This document shows, piece by piece, positions 41,675-49,368 of a stretch of 54,738 bases of DNA (position 1 is its first letter; each line of letters starts with the position of its first letter). Where the stretch lies: positions 1 through 54,738 of the forward strand of contig JAHITV010000004.1 in assembly GCA_018817315.1 (NCBI GenBank). Direction: 5' to 3'. A program made the translations under genes and the position numbers. Source of the stretch: Patescibacteria group bacterium (GTDB lineage Bacteria > Patescibacteriota > Patescibacteriia > UBA1558 > UBA10009). The notes beneath the pieces are model-generated. The model saw only the letters and a list, made by a program, of their open reading frames with translations, did no database searches and was not told the origin of the DNA.

Positions 41675-43423
41675 TTAGACTTCAATGATTACCGGCAAAA
41701 CCATTGGTCTTCTTTCGGTACGTTGGAAAAGAAATTTGCCGATTTCATTGCGGATTTTATCCTTAAGATACATTTCATTGGCAGAAACTTTAGGATTGTA
41801 ATCTTTTAGCAAAGATTTAACTTTATTTCTGGTGTCCTCAACCAATTGTTTACTTTCTTTCATATAAATAAAGCCGCGGGAAATCAAATCAGGATTATGA
41901 ACAAGTTTGCCTGTGCGTCCGTCAACAGTAGCAATAACCACAATCATGCCGTCAGCTGCCATCATTTGGCGGTCTCTTAAAACAATATTAGAAACATCAC
42001 CCACGCCCAAACCGTCAATAAAAATATAGTCTGCCGGAACTTTCTTATCAGTTAACCTGCCGCCGCGTTTGGAAAATTCAACAATCTGGCCATTATCAGT
42101 CACAAAAGTTTTTAAAGGATTTATTCCAGCATCTTGAGCTATTTTAGCATGATGCCTTAAGAATGAGTGATTACCCTCAATAGGAATAAAGTATTCTGGC
42201 CTGATTAAATTAATCAACAGTTTAAGGTCTTCAGCTCTAGCGTGGCCGCCAGCATGAACATCCATCATTTGATAATGGATGACTTCGGCACCTTCCCGAT
42301 AAAGGGAGTCTTTTAAGCGCTGAACTGATCTTTCATTGCCTGGTACTACTGAAGAGGAAAAGACTATGGTGTCACCTGGTTCTACCTTTAAATTTTTATG
42401 TTCACGATTAGCAATGCGCATTAAAACTGCCCGGTCTTCTCCTTGAGCTCCAGTACAAAGAATAATTATCTTGTTTTTTGGGTAATTGCTAACATCATTA
42501 AGAGAGATAAGAGTACCTTTCTTGATTTTAAGATAACCTAAAGCTTGGGCAATTTCTACATTAGTTTTCATAGAATAACCTTCAATAATTACTTTTTTGC
42601 CCATTTTTTCTGCTGACCAAATTATTTGTTGGATTCTGCCTAATAATGAAGCAAAGGTGGCCATAATTACTCTACTGGAAGCGTTTCTAATAATATCATC
42701 AAGGTTATGTTGAATCTCCATTTCACTTAATTGATGTCCACTTTGTGAAGCGTTAGTAGAATCAGCCATTAAAGCTAAAACTTTTTTAGAGTTGAGTTGA
42801 GCAATTTTGGCGATTTCTGCGGGTGTATCCCCACCAGTTCTGTCTAAATTTATCTTAAAATCGCCGGTGTGAACAATAAAACCAAAAGGAGTTTCTATGA
42901 TTAAACCCATAGAAGTAGGAATATTATGATTAACTCCAAAAAAGCGAATTTTAAAAATTCCGGCTTTGATTTCATCATCAGTAGTAACAGACTGCAGATT
43001 AAGTTTGGTGCCGTTTTTAAAATCTTCCTGCCGTTTGGCAATAATTGCCAAAGTTAAATCAGAACTATAAATAGTGGGATTACCTAATTTAGGAATGAGG
43101 TGAGGGACAGCACCTATATGATCATAATGCCCGTGAGTAATAAAAACTCCGCGGATATTTTTTTCTTTGCCTTTAAGATATTCGGTATTGGGAATAATAT
43201 AATCAATACCAGGCATATCTTCTTCGGGAAATTGCAAACCCATATCAACTATAATAATATCATTTTCGTATTCCAAAACAGTCATATTACGGCCCACTTC
43301 TTCATTACCGCCTAAAATTATTATTTTAAGCTTGGAATCTTTAGTGGTTTTACTGGCATTATCCTTGGATAGATGCCGAGGAGTTTTATGGTATCGCGTT
43401 TTCTTTTTTATCTTTGTCATCAT
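41675..43423 (-). CDS. rnj: Ribonuclease J
   Basis: Beta-CASP metallo-beta-lactamase RNase with 5'-3' exo- and endonuclease activity, central to mRNA decay and rRNA maturation where RNase E is missing. A basic extension covers residues 1-32. The zinc motif THGHYDHIG (96-104), HTGDFKI and the beta-CASP motifs VVPGNE and GHARAEDLK (with GNHSFLRHH after) are visible. At 582 aa it is full length. Second copy not in this window. Downstream EamA starts after four bases. Confidence 0.95.
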   Translation of the reverse strand: MMTKIKKKTRYHKTPRHLSKDNASKTTKDSKLKIIILGGNEEVGRNMTVLEYENDIIIVDMGLQFPEEDMPGIDYIIPNTEYLKGKEKNIRGVFITHGHYDHIGAVPHLIPKLGNPTIYSSDLTLAIIAKRQEDFKNGTKLNLQSVTTDDEIKAGIFKIRFFGVNHNIPTSMGLIIETPFGFIVHTGDFKINLDRTGGDTPAEIAKIAQLNSKKVLALMADSTNASQSGHQLSEMEIQHNLDDIIRNASSRVIMATFASLLGRIQQIIWSAEKMGKKVIIEGYSMKTNVEIAQALGYLKIKKGTLISLNDVSNYPKNKIIILCTGAQGEDRAVLMRIANREHKNLKVEPGDTIVFSSSVVPGNERSVQRLKDSLYREGAEVIHYQMMDVHAGGHARAEDLKLLINLIRPEYFIPIEGNHSFLRHHAKIAQDAGINPLKTFVTDNGQIVEFSKRGGRLTDKKVPADYIFIDGLGVGDVSNIVLRDRQMMAADGMIVVIATVDGRTGKLVHNPDLISRGFIYMKESKQLVEDTRNKVKSLLKDYNPKVSANEMYLKDKIRNEIGKFLFQRTERRPMVLPVIIEV

Positions 43424-43459
43424 AAGATTTTTATAATTTATGTGTGAATTAAAAGTTTA

Positions 43460-43480
43460 AAATTTTTAGCCTAAAAATTT
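43460..43480 (-). terminator. Possible terminator after tRNA-Leu
   Basis: Arms AAATTTTTA / TAAAAATTT around GCC, T-rich on both strands. It lies between the tRNA and RNase J, where the tRNA transcript would end or be processed. Confidence 0.5.
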
Positions 43481-43517
43481 GCCGAAGGGGAGAAACGTCC
43501 TGAACGGCGTTGAAGGA

Positions 43518-43602
43518 TGGTGCCGGAGGTGGGATTTGAACCCACAAACCTTGCGGCACACGGCCCTGAACCGTGCGTGTCTGCCAATTTCACCACTCCG
43601 GC
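43518..43602 (-). tRNA. tRNA-Leu(CAG), CCA encoded
   Basis: On the minus strand: acceptor GCCGGAG / CTCCGGC, discriminator A and an encoded CCA (43520-43518). D-arm region GTGAAATTGGCAGAC. Anticodon stem CACGG / CCGTG with loop TTCAGGG, so anticodon CAG for CUG. A long class II variable arm (TGCCGCAAGGTTTG region) is as expected for tRNA-Leu. T-arm TGGGTTCAAATCCCA. It follows the solute-binding-protein stop by 4 bases, so it is probably released from that transcript or from the preceding one by RNase P. Confidence 0.95.
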
Positions 43603-43606
43603 CAAA

Positions 43607-45463
43607 TTATTTAAAATCAGAATCTGATTTTTTCCAGGAGAATTTGGATTTGGTTTTAATATACCAGTCGCAGATGCCGATAAAGCGGTCAGTGGGCTCA
43701 GTAATTTTGGTAAGATTTATACCTTTGATTTCTTTATCAATTGGATAAATATGGAGAGGATTATACAGGAAAATGGCTGGTACATATTCGGCGATAATAT
43801 TTTGAAAATCAATATATTTTTTATTTATTTCTTCAGAGTCGTCAATAATTCTCACTTCTTCTAAAATTTTATCCACATCACGATTAGCCCAAACAGCTAA
43901 ATTAGTGCCTGGACTTTCAGTTTGTGAAGAGTGCCAAAAAGGATAAGGATCAGATTTGATGATTTCTCCAAAAAGCAAGGCTTGGTAATTTCTAGGTTCA
44001 ATAATCTCTGGACGAATACGGTCTTTAGCCACTATTTCAATATTAGTGCTAACGCCTATAGCCTCCCAATTAGCTTTAATAACTTCTAAGGCTTTAACAT
44101 ATTCAATTTTATCCACTGTTTTTAAAGTAATTTCTAGAAGCTCCTTATTTTTTTGTCTAATCTTTCCATTATCTTCGGCATTTATTTTCCAGCCGGCTTG
44201 GTCAAGAAGTCCTTCGGCTGTGGCTGGTTCATAAGGATATTTTTTAATTTCTGAATGGTAACCGATAAAGCCGGGTAAAATTGGACCATCAATAATAGCT
44301 CCTTTCTGGTCCAAAGCTTCTTGCAAAATTTGCGGACGATTAATGGCATAAGCTAATGCTTGCCTGACTTTGGTTTCCTTTAAAGCCTCATTTTCTTTGG
44401 TGTTGAAAAAAACAGCGGTATATTGTGGTAGGGACAAAGAATAGAATTCTAGATTTTTATTTTTTTCTACCGTAGTCTGAAATTCTTTAGGCAGCAGACT
44501 TAAACCTTGAATATTTTTATTAGTCAAAGCAGTGGTGGCAGCATTATAATCTCCGTAAAATTTAAAGATCAATTCTTTTATATAAGGAGGATGATCATGA
44601 TAGTCTTCATTTCTCACCAGGGTGTAACTTCTGATATTGCCGCTTTTATCCTTGGTTAAGGAATGGAATTTAAAAGGTCCGGTGCCAATTGGCTTTTTAT
44701 TTAATTCAGCCAAGGTCGCATTACTGGCTTGAATATTTAACCACTTGTGCTGGGGCAAGATACCAAAGGTTAAACTGTTTAAGAAATTATTAACTGGCTC
44801 TCTTAAAAGGAAGCGTATAGTTTGCTCATCAACTTTTTCTACTTGGACATTACTCATAATGCTTTTTAACTGACTCGGCCATTCTGGATCCTGAATGCTG
44901 ACAACTGTAAAAATTACATCATCAACGGTAAAGGGTTTATTATCATGCCAGCGGATTCCCTCCTTGATTTTAAAGGTATAAACTTTTTTATCCGGGCTGA
45001 TTTGAAAGCTTTCAGCTAGATCTGGTTTAAGAACACCTTCACTATTAGTTTTTAAAAGACCATTAAAGATTAAACTGACCAGATTTCTATCCACATCATT
45101 ATAAGAGGCAAGAACAGGGTTAAGATATTGCGGTGCTCCTACTAACCCTTCTATATAACGGCCGCCAATGGCTGGTTGTAATGAAGAGTGAGCAAAGTAA
45201 AAATTGCTCCCCAGCGAAAATAGGCAGATTACTATAATGATTGTTGAAATTTTGATAGTTCGCTTTTCTTTTTTAGATAACAAGCGGGGCAAGACTTTTA
45301 ACTGGGCAAAACTGGGCAATGATTTTTTAGAGAGATTAAAAACCAGTCTCTGGTCCATTTTTTCAGAGGTGGTACGGTTAATACCCAGAAGGTTTTTAAC
45401 CGTTTTTGCTACCTTATTGGAAAAAGACGCCAAAAATTTTTGTAAACGAGTTACAAAATTCAC
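43607..45463 (-). CDS. Family 5 extracellular solute-binding protein, membrane-anchored
   Basis: Peptide/nickel/oligosaccharide-type (SBP_bac_5) binding protein. Instead of a lipoprotein signal there is a basic cytoplasmic N-terminus (1-70) and a signal-anchor helix at about 73-90 (IKISTIIIVICLFSLGSNF). The binding domain begins YIEGLVGAPQYLNPVLASYN and shows KVYTFKIKEGIRWHDNKPFT, TGPFKFHSL and VRQALAYAINRPQILQEAL, typical of the family. 618 aa, complete. No ABC permease or ATPase gene is nearby, so it may bind a substrate as a scavenging or sensing protein. secG lies eight bases upstream. Confidence 0.88.
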   Translation of the reverse strand: MNFVTRLQKFLASFSNKVAKTVKNLLGINRTTSEKMDQRLVFNLSKKSLPSFAQLKVLPRLLSKKEKRTIKISTIIIVICLFSLGSNFYFAHSSLQPAIGGRYIEGLVGAPQYLNPVLASYNDVDRNLVSLIFNGLLKTNSEGVLKPDLAESFQISPDKKVYTFKIKEGIRWHDNKPFTVDDVIFTVVSIQDPEWPSQLKSIMSNVQVEKVDEQTIRFLLREPVNNFLNSLTFGILPQHKWLNIQASNATLAELNKKPIGTGPFKFHSLTKDKSGNIRSYTLVRNEDYHDHPPYIKELIFKFYGDYNAATTALTNKNIQGLSLLPKEFQTTVEKNKNLEFYSLSLPQYTAVFFNTKENEALKETKVRQALAYAINRPQILQEALDQKGAIIDGPILPGFIGYHSEIKKYPYEPATAEGLLDQAGWKINAEDNGKIRQKNKELLEITLKTVDKIEYVKALEVIKANWEAIGVSTNIEIVAKDRIRPEIIEPRNYQALLFGEIIKSDPYPFWHSSQTESPGTNLAVWANRDVDKILEEVRIIDDSEEINKKYIDFQNIIAEYVPAIFLYNPLHIYPIDKEIKGINLTKITEPTDRFIGICDWYIKTKSKFSWKKSDSDFK

Positions 45464-45470
45464 AAAATTA

Positions 45471-45692
45471 TTATTTAGCTAAAAAGACATTAATAATGGC
45501 TGCAGCTAGAAATATTACAGCTAAAATTATAGTAGAAATAAAAATAAATTTTTCTGCCCCGCGTTTAGTTCGATAAACTCCACCTTCACCGCCAAAAACT
45601 CCACCTAAACCTGCACCCCGGTTTTGCATTAAAATCACTATTACTAAGATAATAGCGGAAACTATTTGTATTATTTGAGCAATTTTTTGCAT
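45471..45692 (-). CDS. secG: Preprotein translocase subunit SecG
   Basis: 73-aa membrane protein with two helices (about 5-22 and 49-70), the conserved cytoplasmic loop LMQNRGAGLGGVFGGEGGVY and the RTKRGAEKF segment before helix 2. It stabilises SecYE during export. Its promoter overlaps the end of uvrC. Confidence 0.93.
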   Translation of the reverse strand: MQKIAQIIQIVSAIILVIVILMQNRGAGLGGVFGGEGGVYRTKRGAEKFIFISTIILAVIFLAAAIINVFLAK

Positions 45693-45708
45693 GATTTACT
45701 TGATTTGT

Positions 45709-45737
45709 ATTTTAGCAGGTTATTAAAGTTATGTCAA
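45709..45737 (-). promoter_or_regulatory. secG promoter within the end of uvrC
   Basis: Read leftward: TTGACA (45737-45732), 17-base spacer, TAAAAT (45714-45709). The -35 lies in the last codons of uvrC. It separates the secG-SBP-tRNA unit from uvrC. Confidence 0.75.
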
Positions 45738-47471
45738 TGATGATTTTAGAATTTTTGTTTTATGTTTGCCAATCAAGTCAATCAATTCGTTATTTTTAGC
45801 ATCTTTTATTTTAGTCAGTGATCCCAACTTTTTAATTAAAAGTTTTTTGGTTTTGGGTCCGATTCCTGGTATTTCATCTAATTGTGAGAGTTTTAAACTT
45901 TTTTGCTGTTTTATTCTGTGACCAGAAATGGCAAAACGGTGAGCTTCATCGCGCAGTCGTTGTAAAAGTTGTAAAACAGGTGAATTTAAGGGTAGCTGCA
46001 GTGGTTTTGAACCAGTTTTATAATATATTTCTTCTTGACGTTTAGCTAAGGAAATAATGGGTAGATCGTGGCATTGTTTGCAGGCGGCATTTAACTGACC
46101 TTGACCTCCGTCAATTAAAATCAAATCAGGCATTGGCCAGTTGTTATGAGTAAAACGTCTTTTAATAATTTCAGCGATCATAGCAGGGTCATTGGGTCCT
46201 GTAACTGTTTTAATAGTAAAGCGCCGGTACTCGTTTTTGGCTGGCTGTCCATTGATGAACACTACCATAGAGCCAGTTGCTAATTTTCCTTGAATATTAG
46301 AAATATCATAAGCTTCAATTCTGTGGGGTAATTTTTCCAGTTTGAGGAGTAGTTGAAGCTTTTTAAGATTTTCCCCGCCAGAGGCGGATCCGCTTAGAGC
46401 GGATTTACTGTCTTTTTGCCAGGAAGTTTGTTGCATTAGAAAAAATTGCTTGGCGTTTGTTTTGCCCATTTCCAATAATTTCTTTTTTTTACCCTTGCTA
46501 GGCACTAAAACTTTTTTAATTTTCTCAATTTCAAAATTCAGCTCAAATGGAAGTATCAACTTTTTAGGAAAATCATCAGTCTGGCTGTAGTATTGGTTGA
46601 TAAATTGTTCTAATAATTCTTTGTCAGAATAGAACTTAACATTTTTTAAAGTAAAATTTTGTTGGTTTAAAAGTTTTCCTTCTCGGATTTTAAACAAGTT
46701 TACAATAGCCAAATCATATTCAGCAGGTGATTTAAATAAGCTGATTAAATCTTGACTTTCCTTTTGGGTGAAAATTACTTTTTGATATTCACTGATTCTT
46801 TGGATGGACTCAATCTGGTCGCGGACAATGGAAGCTTTTTCGTACTGCTTTTTTCCACTTAAAACGCTCATTCTCTTTTTTAAATTTTTTAAGACTTGAG
46901 CATTTTGTCCGTTTAAAAAAGCTGTTACTTGTTTGAGGACATCTTGACTAGCGTTTTTGGTTTGGCTTGCTAAATTCCATTGGTCTTTTTGCAAACGATA
47001 TTTTTGCAGTTTTTTATCAAAGGAAAGTTGAGGAAAAATTTTCTTTAAGAGTCTGACAGTCCGCCTAACAGCTTGGGCAGAAGTATAAGGCCCAAGGTAT
47101 TTAGCTTTATCTTTAAATAGTTTTCTAACCGTACTTATTTTGGGCAAGTTATTTTCCAAATATAGTTTGATGTAAAGCCAGCTTTTATCATCTTTTAAAT
47201 CAATGTTATAAGGCGGCTGATGCTTTTTAATTAAGCTTGATTCTAAAAGTTGGGCTTCGGTTTCATTAGTTACTACAGTGTATTCAATTTTACTGATTTG
47301 GGAAACCATTAAACGTTTGGCAGGAGAAAGTTCGGCTTTGGCAGTAAAATAAGAACGTACCCGGTTTTTAAGGTTTTTAGCTTTGCCAATATATAAAATA
47401 TTTCCTTGGTTGTTTTTAAATTTATAAATACCGGCCAGAGTCGGCAATTTTTGTAACTGTTTTTTTAGCAT
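45729..47471 (-). CDS. uvrC: UvrABC system protein C lacking the cysteine cluster
   Basis: Nuclease subunit making both incisions in nucleotide excision repair. GIY-YIG domain: GIY (14-16), YIGKAKNLKNRVRSY (27-41), E68-S-type TNETEAQLLESSLI. UVR domain at about 200-225 (KKQYEKASIVRDQIESI). C-terminal RNase H-like endonuclease: RIEAYDISNIQG, PNDPAMIAEIIKRR, LILIDGGQGQLNAA and HRFAISGHR; a helix-hairpin-helix ends LDEIPGIGPKTKKLL. The Cys-rich region following the GIY-YIG domain (in E. coli four Cys bind a Fe-S cluster) has no Cys: FDKKLQKYRLQKDQWNLASQ. A palindromic repeat encodes S357-E367. Confidence 0.93.
   Translation of the reverse strand: MLKKQLQKLPTLAGIYKFKNNQGNILYIGKAKNLKNRVRSYFTAKAELSPAKRLMVSQISKIEYTVVTNETEAQLLESSLIKKHQPPYNIDLKDDKSWLYIKLYLENNLPKISTVRKLFKDKAKYLGPYTSAQAVRRTVRLLKKIFPQLSFDKKLQKYRLQKDQWNLASQTKNASQDVLKQVTAFLNGQNAQVLKNLKKRMSVLSGKKQYEKASIVRDQIESIQRISEYQKVIFTQKESQDLISLFKSPAEYDLAIVNLFKIREGKLLNQQNFTLKNVKFYSDKELLEQFINQYYSQTDDFPKKLILPFELNFEIEKIKKVLVPSKGKKKKLLEMGKTNAKQFFLMQQTSWQKDSKSALSGSASGGENLKKLQLLLKLEKLPHRIEAYDISNIQGKLATGSMVVFINGQPAKNEYRRFTIKTVTGPNDPAMIAEIIKRRFTHNNWPMPDLILIDGGQGQLNAACKQCHDLPIISLAKRQEEIYYKTGSKPLQLPLNSPVLQLLQRLRDEAHRFAISGHRIKQQKSLKLSQLDEIPGIGPKTKKLLIKKLGSLTKIKDAKNNELIDLIGKHKTKILKSSLT
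46375..46404. repeat. Double palindrome inserted in frame in uvrC
   Basis: Two hairpins abut: CCGCC-AGA-GGCGG and ATCCGCT-TAG-AGCGGAT (30 bases, 10 codons). On the minus strand it encodes SALSGSASGG, a Ser/Gly/Ala stretch between UvrC domains that other UvrCs have as a shorter linker. Base composition is far more G+C-rich than the flanks. Confidence 0.65.
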
Positions 47472-47525
47472 AAAAAGATTTTAGATTAAAAGGATTGTTT
47501 TAAATATAGCAAAAATAGTTGATAG

Positions 47526-47554
47526 TTGACAAATTTTATAATATATGGTATCTT
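47526..47554 (+). promoter_or_regulatory. Likely promoter of the DHH/MYG1-like gene
   Basis: TTGACA (47526-47531), 17-base spacer, TATCTT (47549-47554). A TATAAT at 47537-47542 is closer but badly spaced. The uvrC promoter (TTGTCA to TATATT) overlaps this in the opposite direction. Confidence 0.5.
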
Positions 47555-47594
47555 TTCCTATCAATTTCTTTGACAACTAAATATATATTCAATA

Positions 47595-47627
47595 GACCTT
47601 TTAGGTCATCAACAGTCCTTTTAGGAC
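47595..47627 (+). repeat. Two tandem small hairpins in the leader of the DHH/MYG1-like gene
   Basis: GACCT-TTT-AGGTC (47595-47607) and GTCCT-TTT-AGGAC (47615-47627), 20 bases apart, in the ~90-nt leader just before the SD. The stems swap base pairs while keeping the TTT loop and the CCTTTTAGG core, which favours a selected RNA structure or operator over chance. Confidence 0.55.
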
Positions 47628-47648
47628 AAAAACTCATGGAGGATTATC

Positions 47649-49217
47649 ATGAGCCAACTTTTAGAACGTTGGAACGGAAAGGTGATTACGGTGGAGGAGA
47701 TTGTAGTGCATTATTCGCCAGATTTGGATGTTTTACTGGCAATAGCATTAATAATCTTGTTTGGTAAAAAGGTTTTTAGAGGATTTGATGGAAAACTGCC
47801 AAAGGTTACTTTTGTAGGAGCAGGTAATTCAGTTGAAGCAAAACCGAACGTCCTGGTTCTGGATACCGGCGGTGTGTTTGATCCGGAGAAATTACTTTTG
47901 GATCATCATGGAATATCCGGATCTGTCTGCACTCTTGATATCATTGCCAAGATGATTGGCATGGAGAATCATCCTAAGCTGCAATTGTTACTGAAAGTCA
48001 TTCGGGAACACGATCTAAGCGGGAAAGATGTTTATCCTGTCTCTGTGCAAGATCATGCTGTCAATGCCATTCTTTCTATTAAGACTGTAGTGGATGGCTT
48101 TTTCTCGCGAGGAGCTCGCCGAGGAGAACTGAATGGAGCAACTGATTCCCAGGATATGTTTTGGTTACTGGTTAGACTGATGATGGCTGTGATTAAAGCC
48201 GTTATGAATTTTGACCAGTTTAAGGCAGACGGAGAATGGCGAAAAGAGTTGGAAAGAACTTATGCTGTGTTTCTTTGGAAACGTCATATTGGCTCAATGA
48301 AAAATTTTCCAGCTACTTTACCATTTCTGCGAATTATTGAAGTCATGGATAAAGAGCTAAGAAGAAAGACTTCTGGTGATTTAACTTTAGCAGGAGAAAC
48401 ACGGGACAGTAAAATTTTCCGGCTTCTAACTGGTCAGGTGCCATTGTTTCAGCAAAATGGTCAATGGCAAGCCGAGGCAGCGTTATTCTCTGTTTGCGGC
48501 ATTGCCTTTGGGATGCAGTTTACTGGTCTGGATTTCAATCAACGTCTGAGTACTCTTGGTGAATGTCTTGCTCAACTGGATTCAATGGATTTTGATTGGA
48601 TTGAGGCTTGCAGTCATTTTGCTGATTTAAACAGTTCCCTGTTATTCGGTGTTGTTAACAACGGAAGAAGATTTTTAACCCGTGTAGCTGCTATTCGATC
48701 CAATTGCATATCAGCTAGTCGAGCAGTTCGGTACAGCAGTAATCAGCTGAATTTGAGAGCAGGGATTGTAGTATGCTTTAGGACTTATGGTCAGATTCAG
48801 ATCTCTGTCCTTAAGAACAAGCTGCTCCAAGAACTTCTTTACAAAATCGGTCTGACCCTCCGGATAGCTGAATGTATAGTTCAATTTCGTTCATATTCTT
48901 TGGCTGATATTAAGGATGTGGGAATGAACTGGTTGGTGCCGCAATGGTTTATTGCAGGTTACGAGGATTTCTTAACACAAGCATCATTAGTGTCCAATGG
49001 CACTTTAAAAAACCAAGATGCTCCACCAACCAAATTGACCATGGCTACAATTCTGATGCTTATTCAGAATGTGGCATTTTTTGGAGAAGTTCCAAGTCAC
49101 GGAGTCATCCAAGCGATTGTCAGGGATGGTCAAGAGCAAAATGGTTGGCCGGAAAGTTCTAAACATCCTCAAAGATTTTCTGACCTAAGAAAAAAACATG
49201 GAGGAGATAATAAATAA
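47649..49217 (+). CDS. DHH/MYG1-like predicted metal-dependent hydrolase, possibly acquired
   Basis: 522 aa. The N-terminus has the motifs of DHH-like phosphoesterases and MYG1 (UPF0160): IVVHYSPDLDVLLAI (H21, D25, D27), then VLDTGGVFDPEKLLLDHHG (D72, D85, H86, H87). MYG1 proteins have DVGGVYDP...FDHHQ, so the match is to that branch. The remaining ~400 residues are helical and not recognised (for example FLRIIEVMDKELRRKTSGD). SD GGAGG is 6 bases before ATG, it has its own promoter with two leader hairpins and a terminator, and G+C looks higher by eye than in neighbours, so transfer is suspected. Exonuclease/phosphoesterase activity is likely but unproven. Confidence 0.68.
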   Translation: MSQLLERWNGKVITVEEIVVHYSPDLDVLLAIALIILFGKKVFRGFDGKLPKVTFVGAGNSVEAKPNVLVLDTGGVFDPEKLLLDHHGISGSVCTLDIIAKMIGMENHPKLQLLLKVIREHDLSGKDVYPVSVQDHAVNAILSIKTVVDGFFSRGARRGELNGATDSQDMFWLLVRLMMAVIKAVMNFDQFKADGEWRKELERTYAVFLWKRHIGSMKNFPATLPFLRIIEVMDKELRRKTSGDLTLAGETRDSKIFRLLTGQVPLFQQNGQWQAEAALFSVCGIAFGMQFTGLDFNQRLSTLGECLAQLDSMDFDWIEACSHFADLNSSLLFGVVNNGRRFLTRVAAIRSNCISASRAVRYSSNQLNLRAGIVVCFRTYGQIQISVLKNKLLQELLYKIGLTLRIAECIVQFRSYSLADIKDVGMNWLVPQWFIAGYEDFLTQASLVSNGTLKNQDAPPTKLTMATILMLIQNVAFFGEVPSHGVIQAIVRDGQEQNGWPESSKHPQRFSDLRKKHGGDNK

Positions 49218-49269
49218 TCTCTTGGTCATTAAATCAACTGGCTTGACCAGCCATTTATCATAGATTTTG

Positions 49270-49318
49270 CCCCATTTCGCGAGACATCGCTTGAGATGGG
49301 GTTTTGTTTTTGTCCAAA
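49270..49318 (+). terminator. Terminator after the DHH/MYG1-like gene
   Basis: Arms CCCCATTTC / GAGATGGGG (one G-T pair) with an inner GCGA / TCGC hairpin, then TTTTGTTTTTG. Ends at 49310-49318. Confidence 0.8.
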
Positions 49319-49321
49319 CGC

Positions 49322-49350
49322 TTGACTCTTGTAAGAAATCGCTGTATAAT
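49322..49350 (+). promoter_or_regulatory. uvrA promoter
   Basis: TTGACT (49322-49327), 17-base spacer, TATAAT (49345-49350). A start near 49357 leaves a leader of only ~12 nt, which fixes the uvrA start at ATG 49369. Confidence 0.85.
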
Positions 49351-49368
49351 AGCAGTCAGTTTTTAAAT

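Noticed and set aside
47519-47767. An 82-codon frame overlapping the start of the DHH/MYG1-like gene
   Set aside because: It lies in another frame over the promoter and the hairpins and has no family features; the gene at 47649 has the SD and motifs.
49267-49368. TTG start extending uvrA by 34 residues
   Set aside because: The extension reads through the terminator and the promoter; UvrA family begins at the ATG at 49369.
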